A DNA stretch of 11,767 nt. Origin: Muribaculaceae bacterium. Lineage in GTDB: Bacteria > Bacteroidota > Bacteroidia > Bacteroidales > Muribaculaceae. The translations under genes and the position numbers were made by a program. The DNA lies in NCBI GenBank assembly GCA_029057255.1, contig JAICZO010000235.1, forward strand, positions 1 through 11,767. The letters run 5' to 3'. The notes beneath the pieces were generated by a model. That model did no database searches. It was not told where the DNA came from and worked only from the letters and a program-made list of their open reading frames with translations. Every line of letters begins with the position of its first letter. The stretch's first letter is position 1. Shown here piece after piece: positions 1-6,264 of this stretch.

Positions 1-202
1 CCTTAAGTCCGGGGATTTTTGATGCGAGGTCGACCACGAGGTCACGGCGACGCTCGAATGCCTTGTTCATTTCGGCTATGCAGTCTTGCGGGCCGTTATA
101 GGCGGCTTCGGCTGCTTTCTGTGCGATTGACGAAGCGTTTGATGTATATTGTCCCTGAAGTTTGGTGACAGCCTTTGAGAGCCACTGGGGAGCTGCACAG
201 TA
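1..202 (-). pseudogene. C-terminal continuation of the same aminotransferase beyond the in-frame TGA (runs off the window)
   Basis: Reading on in the same frame after the TGA gives 67 uninterrupted codons up to the left edge. They read YCAAPQWLSKAVTKLQGQ, then YTSNASSIAQKAAEAAY, then EMNKAFERRRDLVVDL and KIPGLK. This is what follows the GWRIG motif in intact AspAT-type enzymes. No frameshift or second stop is present, so the lesion is one base: TGA in place of an expected GGA glycine codon (plus-strand base 205 is a, where c would restore Gly). The nearest downstream ATG (68-70) lies deep inside a helix region, so separate translation is unlikely. Together with 203-943 this is one gene, either a young pseudogene or an intact gene carrying a sequencing error. 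Confidence 0.8.
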
Positions 203-943
203 TCAGATACGCCATCCTGTCATGGCATATGCTTTTGACACGCCGTTGATGATGACCGTGCGGTCGGCGATTTCGGGGAATGAAGCCAGCGATACAATCT
301 CACCGCCGGTATAGTTGATATGCTCGTATATTTCGTCAGCGATGACAAGTATCTGCGGGTGGCGTGCGAGGACAGCCACGAGAGCGGCGAGTTCGTCGCG
401 GGTGTAGACACTGCCGGTGGGGTTCGAGGGCGAGCAGATGATGATAGCGCGTGTGCGGGGTGTTATAGCCGCCTCGAGCTGAGCGGGAGTAATCTTGAAG
501 TCCTGCTCCACACCTGCGGGCACGAGCACGTTATGCCCCTCGGCAAGTTTTACCATCTCTACATAGCTGACCCATGCCGGAGTGGGGATGATCACTTCGT
601 CGCCGGGATTGACGGCCGCGAGGATAACATTGCACAGCGCGTGCTTGGCACCGTTGCCCACTACAATCTGCGCAGGCTCGAAGGTGAGACCGTTCTCACG
701 CGAGAGCTTCTCGGCAATGGCCTTGCGGAGGCTCATGTAGCCGGGCACGGGAGTGTAGAACGAGAAATTGTCACCTATAGCCTTGACGGCCGCAGCCTTG
801 ATGTGGTCAGGTGTGTTGAAGTCGGGTTCGCCGACAGAAAGATTAATCACATCGACGCCCTGAGCCTTGAGCTCGGCGCTCTTCTGCGACATGGCGAGCG
901 TCTGCGACGCTGCCAGCGACTGTACTCGTGCTGAAATCTGCAT
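203..943 (-). CDS. Class I/II PLP-dependent aminotransferase (aspartate aminotransferase type), cut short by an in-frame TGA
   Basis: This is the N-terminal 246 residues of a fold-type I aminotransferase of the aspartate aminotransferase (AspAT) Ib/gamma kind, which moves amino groups between an amino acid and a 2-oxo acid using PLP in the cytoplasm. Visible marks are the N-terminal LSVGEPDFNTPDHI stretch (35-48), YTPVPGY (63-69), VGNGAKHAL (95-103), conserved Trp124, SPSNPTG with Asn174, DEIYE with Asp203 and Tyr206, and the Schiff-base lysine Lys237 in GVSKAYAMTGWRI. Translation then stops at TGA (203-205). Family members are about 400 residues long, so the product lacks the rest of the PLP domain and the C-terminal small domain with its substrate-carboxylate arginine. 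It would almost certainly be inactive. The ATG at 943 fits the family N-terminus. It lies 27 bases after the yidC stop, with no promoter seen between, so co-transcription with yidC is likely. Exact substrate cannot be read from sequence. Confidence 0.88.
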   Translation of the reverse strand: MQISARVQSLAASQTLAMSQKSAELKAQGVDVINLSVGEPDFNTPDHIKAAAVKAIGDNFSFYTPVPGYMSLRKAIAEKLSRENGLTFEPAQIVVGNGAKHALCNVILAAVNPGDEVIIPTPAWVSYVEMVKLAEGHNVLVPAGVEQDFKITPAQLEAAITPRTRAIIICSPSNPTGSVYTRDELAALVAVLARHPQILVIADEIYEHINYTGGEIVSLASFPEIADRTVIINGVSKAYAMTGWRI

Positions 944-970
944 ATTGGTGAGACTAAAGATTGTTAGACA

Positions 971-3061
971 TTATCTGCGACGCTTTGCGTTCTGACGTGC
1001 CTGCTGGCGCTGGGCAGCCTCGGCCTGCTTCTGAGCCTCTTCGAGACGTGCCATCCATCCGCTTTTCTTGCGGGGCTTGCGGGCGTTCTCGAGGAGCTGC
1101 TCGCGCACCTTGTTCTCGTCCATAACCTTGCGGAACACCCATGTCTGGATGATGGTTATGAGGAGCGAGAGCAGGTAGTAGTAGCTCAGGCCCGAGGCAT
1201 AGTCGTTGAAGATGAAGAGGAACATCACGGGCATGATGTACGACATCATCTTCATGCCGGGCATGCCTGCGCTCTGAGGCTGGCTCTGCATGCTGACCTT
1301 CATATAGACGATGTTGATGACGGTCATCAGAAGGCAGAAGAGGCTCACGTGATTGCCATAGAAGGGAATAGAGAACGGCAGTGTGAAGATCGAGTCGGGT
1401 GCCGACAGGTCATGTGCCCAGAGGAAGGACTGGCCGCGAAGCTCTATTGCCGAGGGGAAGAAGGAGAACATGGCGATGAGCACCGGCATCTGCAGCAGCA
1501 TGGGCAGACAGCCCGAGAAGGGGCTTGCGCCGACGCGGCTGTAGAGAGCCATCGTCTCCTGCTGACGCTTCATGGCGTCGGCCTGGTCGGGATATTTGTC
1601 GTTTATCTCCTTGATTTCTGGAGCGAGCACACGCATCTTGGCCTGGCTCTTGAAGCTCTTGAAAGTGAAGGGGAAGATGATGAGCTTGATGAAGATTGTC
1701 AGCAGCAGGATGATGATGCCGTAGTTGCTGATGAAGGAGCCCAGGAACGTGAACACGGGGATGACAATAAGTGTATTGATCCAGCGGAAGAGTCCCCAGC
1801 CCAGCGGGATAAGGCGTGTCAGCGACAGGTCCTCGTCATGGCCGAGAGTGGCGTCGAGACCCGAGAGGATGGGATAGTCGTTGGGGCCGAAGTAGAAGTC
1901 GAACGATGCCGCAGTGCCGTCGGCCACTGTATAGGGCAGGGTTGCGATCATCGACATGTCCTTGAGGTAGACGTCGCCCTTGAGGTCGGTCGATGTGAGG
2001 TCGGCGGTGGTGAAGCAGTCGCGGGCGATGATGACGCTCGAGAAGAACTGGTTCTTGAAGGCGACCCAGCGGATGCGTCCTGTCAGGCTCTCGTGGTCGT
2101 CTTTGATAGACTCGAGTTCGTCGACGCTCTCGCCGATATACTTGTAGTAAATGGCGCTGTTGCGCTCCTCGAAAGTCTTGCCAAGCTCGTTGCGTGCCAT
2201 TTTCTGACGCCAGTCGAACTCCATCGACGATGTGTTGGCGGGCAGAATGGCGCCCATGCCCTTCTGCACGATGTCCATGCGCAGGGTGTATGCGTCGGCA
2301 GCGAGGGTGTAGCGGATACCCCATGCCGACTTGTTGTCGGGCAGCAGCATCATAGTCACGGCAGTGTCGCCTTCGACCACGGGGGTGAAGTTGAAGTCGC
2401 GGGTGTCGATGCGCTGGTCGGCGGTGTTGAACTTGAAGCCGTAGCCGTCGTTATCGTCGCGGAACAGGAGTATGTTCGACGGCTCGGGGCCGACTTCGGT
2501 CTTGTAGTTCTTGAGCTCGACCTGGCTCACACGTCCGCCACGGGTCGAGAGCGTCACCTTGATAAGGTCGTTCTCGAGCACGATGTCGCTGTTGTCGCCC
2601 GAGAGATGACGGGCAAAGCCTTCGTACTTGACGGCATTGTCGATGACGGCATGCACGGCCTTCGCAGCCCTTGCGCTGCGGGCAGCTGTCACGGTGGCGC
2701 GGTTGGCAAGCAGGTCGTTGATAGCTACTGACTCGTCGCCGTCGACATATACGCCGGAGAGGCCGGCCACGCTGTCGAGTGTAAGTTTCAGATTCTCGTT
2801 GGTGAATGTTACGGTACCGTCTGCAGCGGCAGTACCCATCGCACGTACGGCGCCTGCCAGTGCGGCGCTGTCAGCCGGCTCGAAAGCGACAGCCGATGCC
2901 TTTTCGCTCTGAGCGCGTGCAGCCTCGAGAGCCTCGTTTGCGGCCTGTTCCTGACGTGCGCGCTCGGCGGCGATCTCAGCCTCGGAGGGCTTTGTCAGCC
3001 AGAAGAAGCCGAACATCACGGCAGCCATCAGCACAAGGCCGGTGAGTGTGTTTTTATCCAT
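971..3061 (-). CDS. yidC: Membrane protein insertase YidC
   Basis: YidC inserts and folds inner-membrane proteins, alone or with the Sec translocon. The 696-residue protein starts with MDKNTLTGLVLMAAVMFGFF, an N-terminal membrane anchor (about 5-23), followed by an Ala/Glu-rich helix (about 26-57) and a large periplasmic domain of beta-sandwich type (about 80-405). The conserved Oxa1/Alb3/YidC core lies at about 415-650. Its membrane segments include 443-466, 516-536, 571-588 and 606-645, and a cytoplasmic loop contains AKMRVLAPEIKEINDKY and the GCLPMLLQMP motif. Lys459 (FIKLIIFPFT) takes the place of the groove arginine of Escherichia coli YidC (Arg366). The tail from about 650 is long, basic and Gln/Ala-rich, ending KRRR, a feature suited to ribosome contact. 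The start is well fixed by the anchor. It has its own promoter and leader, and the aminotransferase follows 27 bases after its TAA stop. Confidence 0.98.
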   Translation of the reverse strand: MDKNTLTGLVLMAAVMFGFFWLTKPSEAEIAAERARQEQAANEALEAARAQSEKASAVAFEPADSAALAGAVRAMGTAAADGTVTFTNENLKLTLDSVAGLSGVYVDGDESVAINDLLANRATVTAARSARAAKAVHAVIDNAVKYEGFARHLSGDNSDIVLENDLIKVTLSTRGGRVSQVELKNYKTEVGPEPSNILLFRDDNDGYGFKFNTADQRIDTRDFNFTPVVEGDTAVTMMLLPDNKSAWGIRYTLAADAYTLRMDIVQKGMGAILPANTSSMEFDWRQKMARNELGKTFEERNSAIYYKYIGESVDELESIKDDHESLTGRIRWVAFKNQFFSSVIIARDCFTTADLTSTDLKGDVYLKDMSMIATLPYTVADGTAASFDFYFGPNDYPILSGLDATLGHDEDLSLTRLIPLGWGLFRWINTLIVIPVFTFLGSFISNYGIIILLLTIFIKLIIFPFTFKSFKSQAKMRVLAPEIKEINDKYPDQADAMKRQQETMALYSRVGASPFSGCLPMLLQMPVLIAMFSFFPSAIELRGQSFLWAHDLSAPDSIFTLPFSIPFYGNHVSLFCLLMTVINIVYMKVSMQSQPQSAGMPGMKMMSYIMPVMFLFIFNDYASGLSYYYLLSLLITIIQTWVFRKVMDENKVREQLLENARKPRKKSGWMARLEEAQKQAEAAQRQQARQNAKRRR

Positions 3062-3164
3062 TATCTATTATAGTATGAATTAGTTTGCCGGGGTGTCTGA
3101 GGATTGAAAATCCGCATTACGCAGCCGGCAGGAAGTTTTATTCAGTTGTTAAACCATTTTCACG
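3062..3164 (-). promoter_or_regulatory. yidC leader (5' UTR) with a possible stem-loop
   Basis: If transcription starts a few bases after the yidC promoter, the mRNA carries a leader of about 95-100 nt. In it a 6-bp stem TGCCGG/CCGGCA (3125-3130 with 3086-3091) can enclose a perfect 5-bp hairpin GGATT-TTC-AATCC (3101-3113). No T-run follows, so it is not an intrinsic terminator. The last 25 bases before the ATG are AT-rich and unstructured, as is common at Bacteroidota starts. A regulatory role is inference only; it matches no riboswitch I can name. Confidence 0.35.
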
Positions 3165-3196
3165 CAAAATTACAAATTTTCCACGACACTGACAAA
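3165..3196 (-). promoter_or_regulatory. Bacteroidota-type promoter of yidC
   Basis: The minus strand has TTTG (3196-3193), a 20-nt spacer and TAATTTTG (3172-3165). This fits the Bacteroides sigma-ABfr consensus of a -33 TTTG and a -7 TAnnTTTG in both sequence and spacing. It is the only good promoter in the gap upstream of yidC and points the right way. The spacer contains GTGTCGTGGAAAA, which is shared with the menA promoter. Confidence 0.75.
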
Positions 3197-3303
3197 TGGC
3201 CGCAGACCTCAAGTCCGATAAACTATCCGTTCCACATCATATCTCTATTAAAGAGCAACGGACAGGAAGCTCAAAACGAGGTTCGATGAAGCCCCCTGGA
3301 ACA

Positions 3304-3334
3304 GAAAAGATAAAATCGCCCACAGCTTGTGGGC
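3304..3334 (-). terminator. Intrinsic terminator after the LtaS-type sulfatase gene
   Basis: The minus strand shows a perfect 7-bp GC-rich hairpin GCCCACA-AGC-TGTGGGC (3334-3318), followed by the T-rich run GATTTTATCTTTT. It lies about 75 bases after the stop codon of the sulfatase gene and upstream of the yidC promoter, so it would separate the two transcription units. The T-tract is interrupted, so its efficiency is uncertain. Confidence 0.6.
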
Positions 3335-3370
3335 ATATTTCAGATTCAGAATTGCCTACAAGATGTGGGC
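3318..3370. repeat. Pair of related 17-bp dyads (stem-loops) in tandem
   Basis: Two 17-base dyads lie 36 bases apart. One is GCCCACA-GCT-TGTGGGC (3318-3334, perfect 7-bp arms). The other is GCCTACA-AGA-TGTGGGC (3354-3370, one imperfect position). They share CACA/TACA and TGTGGGC arms. The first doubles as the terminator stem. The second has no T-run after it on the minus strand and is otherwise unexplained. They may be a duplicated terminator hairpin, a REP-like element or a paired binding site. Confidence 0.55.
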
Positions 3371-3408
3371 AGTTTGTAGTCAGCTCACCATAAAGAAATT
3401 AGAACAGG

Positions 3409-5355
3409 TCACTCGGAAACGACGCTGAGGCGGTCATGGTTCAGTCTGGCTGTATAATCCTGCACGAATGCCTGTGCAAAGCGCAGCATGTCAAGGGCTT
3501 CTGACGGCACCTCACCCTCGAGCGGGGCGCTCATGAAAATATCGGCTTGGGTGTCGTACACTTCGTCGACAGCGCCGAGGTCGGGCGTGGTATAGATCGT
3601 ATACCGGGTGCCGATGACTATATAGCGGCCGCCGTCGGTGCGTGCTATGCCGTAGCCACGGTAGCTGTCGGACAAAGCGTCGGCGCCGACGCTGACATAC
3701 GGGCTGTCGTAGCCTATCAGCGACAGCGTCGTGGCGGCGATATCGTGCTGACTGACAACGCGGTCGCAGACAACGCCCTGCTCTACCCCGCCCCCGGGCG
3801 CGTAGATTACAAAGGGGATGTGATTGCGCACATAGTCGCCGTCGAAGGGGGTGCCTTTGAAGTCGCGGTTGCCGTGGTCGGCGGTGATGACAAAAATGGT
3901 GTTGTCATACCAGGGCTGCGTGGCGGCAAGGCTGAAGAAGCGCCTAAGCGCCATGTCGGTATACTCGAGTCCGCGCTCGGGCGAGGCCTCGGGATGAATG
4001 AAGACGGATGTATCCCAGTCGTCGGGGACGGTGAACGGGCCGTGGGCCGAGACGGTAAACCATGTGGCAATGAAGGGCTGACGCAAGGTGCCGAGGTCCC
4101 GGGCCACAAATGCCGCCATAGGATAGTCGAAGATACCCCACATGCCGTCGAAGTCGCGGTCGTCGCCGTAGGCCTCACGGTCGATTATTCGGTGATAGCC
4201 CGAGGCATAAGCCGTCTGGTCGATATTGAACGACCCGTGTTTGCAGCCATAGTAGAATGTTGTGTCCCAACCTTTTGCAGCCAGCAGTCTTGCGGGAGAG
4301 TCGAGGGTGTTCTTGTTGTATGGCGACAACATGAAGTAGAAGGGGTCGAAGGCGGGGAAGCCTGTCATGACGGCCGTGGCTCCGCCGCACGACGAGCGGC
4401 TGCATGCTATCGTATGCGCGAAAACGAGCGAGTGCCCCGCTATCGAGTCGAGGAAAGGCATCAGCCCGCGGCGTGTACCTGTCACCGACAGGGCGTCGAC
4501 CCACTCGGCGCCGCCGCTCTCGATGATGATGTTGACGATATTGCGCCGACGGACAGAGCCTTCGGGCGCTCCGGGGTGATACGATGACCGGATGGCGGCG
4601 AGAGTGTCGGCGGGCATCAGCTCAATCTCAGGCTCGATATTGCTCTTCTTGCGGTTGAGCGAGCGCAGGATGCAGAAGGGCGAGTTAAGCACTACGTTGA
4701 TATGCGGAGCCTTGCGCACCACAAATGCGGCATCGGGGATGGCAAGGGGTATGCCCGAGCCTACACGCCCGCGCATGGCAAGGAAGGTAAGGCCGCCGAA
4801 GAGGACAAACAGGCCGACCGCCGCACGCAGCCGCACAGGCGGCTCCGGAGCGGTGACGCGCACTCGCAGCGAAGCCCACACCAGCAGGGCTATCACCGCC
4901 GCGCCGGCAGCGAAAGCCCACCAGTAGTCGGCGGCATACTGCCCCACTATCGAGCCTATCGACGAGTCGGTGGTGATGTTGAGGACGTTGGTCCAGCGGA
5001 GCCGCGCTCCCGTGAAGCGGTAGTAAGGGATGTCGCCGATGTTTATGGCGAGCATCAGCGAGTTGCATATCCAGTAGACCCAGTCGCTCACACGCCTGTA
5101 GATGCGGTTATATACAAAGCCGAAAGGCAGGATGTTCATCGCTATGAACAGCGCGTTGAAGTATGCGGCGGCGGTGAGGTCGAAGCGCACGCCATGCAGC
5201 GACAGCCGGAGCAGCTCGCCCATCGACGGCGACCCGACGACATCGGCGTTATATGCCGCAAAGGCAAAGCGTGTGAGCCACAGCAGCACAAGTGCCACGG
5301 CAAAGCGATAGAGCATGGCGGTGTAGACACCGGCGCGGAAAGTCAGCCTGCACAT
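3409..5355 (-). CDS. LtaS-type (sulfatase-fold) membrane phosphoglycerol/phosphoethanolamine transferase-like protein
   Basis: The protein belongs to the alkaline phosphatase superfamily, LTA synthase branch, whose members move phosphoglycerol or phosphoethanolamine from phospholipid onto an outside acceptor. Counting from the ATG at 5355 (648 residues), about five membrane helices fill roughly 12-35, 50-83, 92-110, 145-163 and 176-193. The extracytoplasmic catalytic domain covers about 270-600. Visible residues are metal-ligand Glu279 (NIIIESGG), probable nucleophile Ser322 in ACSRSSCGG (where LtaS has its Thr), SAHGPF with His438, and ADHG with Asp493 and His494. I chose ATG 5355 because AGGAG lies six bases upstream. 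An ATG at 5379 in the same frame is possible, and one at 5316 less so. The gene overlaps the end of menA by 13 bases, so translational coupling is likely. Bacteroidota make no classical lipoteichoic acid, so the acceptor is unknown. Confidence 0.88.
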   Translation of the reverse strand: MCRLTFRAGVYTAMLYRFAVALVLLWLTRFAFAAYNADVVGSPSMGELLRLSLHGVRFDLTAAAYFNALFIAMNILPFGFVYNRIYRRVSDWVYWICNSLMLAINIGDIPYYRFTGARLRWTNVLNITTDSSIGSIVGQYAADYWWAFAAGAAVIALLVWASLRVRVTAPEPPVRLRAAVGLFVLFGGLTFLAMRGRVGSGIPLAIPDAAFVVRKAPHINVVLNSPFCILRSLNRKKSNIEPEIELMPADTLAAIRSSYHPGAPEGSVRRRNIVNIIIESGGAEWVDALSVTGTRRGLMPFLDSIAGHSLVFAHTIACSRSSCGGATAVMTGFPAFDPFYFMLSPYNKNTLDSPARLLAAKGWDTTFYYGCKHGSFNIDQTAYASGYHRIIDREAYGDDRDFDGMWGIFDYPMAAFVARDLGTLRQPFIATWFTVSAHGPFTVPDDWDTSVFIHPEASPERGLEYTDMALRRFFSLAATQPWYDNTIFVITADHGNRDFKGTPFDGDYVRNHIPFVIYAPGGGVEQGVVCDRVVSQHDIAATTLSLIGYDSPYVSVGADALSDSYRGYGIARTDGGRYIVIGTRYTIYTTPDLGAVDEVYDTQADIFMSAPLEGEVPSEALDMLRFAQAFVQDYTARLNHDRLSVVSE

Positions 5356-6224
5356 ATCGCTTCTCCTATTACAAAACACAACGATACGGCAAACATCAGC
5401 ATGGCTGTTATGCCCAGGCAGGGGTTGAGCTCATGGCCGCTCTTGCGCGACATGAAGGTCACCACACGTGCCGACAGTGCTACATAGCCGACAGGCACTG
5501 CAAGCCACAGCGGCCCGATGTCGTACCACCGCCCGAACATCAGCACCGAGGCCAGTGTGGCGAAGAGGATGTACAGCACGAGCACGGTCTTGCGGCCGAA
5601 GACGGTGGCAAGGGTGTGCTTCCCGACAGCACGGTCGTCGGGTATGTCGCGGTAATTATTGACAATAAGCACATTGGCGCCCATCAGCCCGACGGCACAC
5701 GAACCGAGGAAGACGTCGTGCGACCAGGCGAGAGCCTGCACATAGTAGGTGAGGTTGACAGGCACGATGCCGAAGAAGACAAAGACGGCCGCCTCGCCCA
5801 GACAGTGTGTCGACAGCGGCCACGGCCCTGCGCTGTAGGCAAGTGCGCCGATGCCTATCAGCGCTCCTGCGGCGATAAGCCATACGCCGCCCCAATACAC
5901 CAGCGAAAGGCCGACGACGGCAGCAAGCGCGAGGGTGGCGAAGACGGCGCGCTTCATCGAGGCGGCGCTCAGGTCGCCCTCGGTGACGCCTCGGCGCGGC
6001 CCCTCGCGGCCGACACGGTCGCGGCCGGCGCGGTAGTCATAGTATTCGTTGGCAAAGTTTGACGCTATCTGACACAGAACGGCAAAGAGCAGGCACAGCG
6101 CGGCAGGCGCGGCCTTGAAGGTGCCGTCTGCTATATTGAAGCCGACGGCTGTCAGCACTCCCGCCACCGATACTGGCAGCGTACGCAGGCGCATGGCCTC
6201 TATCCAGGCTTTAAGGGTTTTCAT
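5343..6224 (-). CDS. menA: 1,4-dihydroxy-2-naphthoate polyprenyltransferase (menaquinone synthesis)
   Basis: MenA joins the polyprenyl tail to 1,4-dihydroxy-2-naphthoate at the membrane to give demethylmenaquinone, the precursor of the quinone used in anaerobic respiration. The 293-residue protein has the UbiA-family layout of eight or nine membrane helices. The first Asp-rich motif is NFANEYYDYRAGRD (56-69). The second is NNYRDIPDDRAVGK (189-202). The helix-4/5 region has AYSAGPWPL...LGE (129-144). The N-terminal KAWIEAMRLRTLPVSVAG is typical of MenA, and this supports the ATG at 6224 over the Met at residue 11. The gene has its own promoter squeezed into the 40 bases behind the DUF2156 gene and overlaps the following LtaS-type gene, so the two are probably co-transcribed. 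A related UbiA prenyltransferase is the only serious alternative. Confidence 0.93.
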   Translation of the reverse strand: MKTLKAWIEAMRLRTLPVSVAGVLTAVGFNIADGTFKAAPAALCLLFAVLCQIASNFANEYYDYRAGRDRVGREGPRRGVTEGDLSAASMKRAVFATLALAAVVGLSLVYWGGVWLIAAGALIGIGALAYSAGPWPLSTHCLGEAAVFVFFGIVPVNLTYYVQALAWSHDVFLGSCAVGLMGANVLIVNNYRDIPDDRAVGKHTLATVFGRKTVLVLYILFATLASVLMFGRWYDIGPLWLAVPVGYVALSARVVTFMSRKSGHELNPCLGITAMLMFAVSLCFVIGEAICAG

Positions 6225-6228
6225 CGCG

Positions 6229-6260
6229 CAAAATTAGCATTTTTCCGCGACACACCCAAA
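6229..6260 (-). promoter_or_regulatory. Bacteroidota-type promoter of menA, nearly touching its start codon
   Basis: The minus strand has TTTG (6260-6257), a 20-nt spacer and TAATTTTG (6236-6229). Only four bases (CGCG) separate the -7 box from the ATG (6224-6222), so the predicted mRNA would have a leader of about zero to a few bases. The spacer contains GTGTCGCGGAAAA, almost the same as in the yidC promoter. Confidence 0.72.
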
Positions 6261-6264
6261 AGCA

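Noticed and set aside
203..205. TGA read as glycine (SR1/Gracilibacteria-type code) or as selenocysteine in the aminotransferase
   Set aside because: TGA ends at least five other genes here (3409, 5343, 6265, 8855 and 9823), several at tight gene overlaps, so it works as a stop in this genome. The site is a glycine position in the family, not a Cys/Sec site, and I see no obvious SECIS-like hairpin after it.
1349..2731. Long open frame on the plus strand (460 codons) opposite yidC
   Set aside because: It is antisense to a certain gene; the product is rich in Val, Glu, His and Ala with no recognisable motif, as expected for a mirror frame of GC-rich coding DNA.
3318..3370. Tandem dyads as a minimal CRISPR array
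   Set aside because: Only two copies, each an internal palindrome with mismatches, a 19-base gap, and no cas genes nearby.
3104..3393. Small plus-strand open frames (61 and 65 codons) in the yidC upstream gap
   Set aside because: They cross the yidC promoter and the stem-loops, have no TAnnTTTG promoter on the plus strand, and resemble no protein I know. The repeated CGH/CGQ residues come from the two dyads.
3547..4587. Long open frame on the plus strand (346 codons) opposite the LtaS-type gene
   Set aside because: Same mirror-frame effect; no start signals or known domain, while the minus-strand gene has full family motifs.
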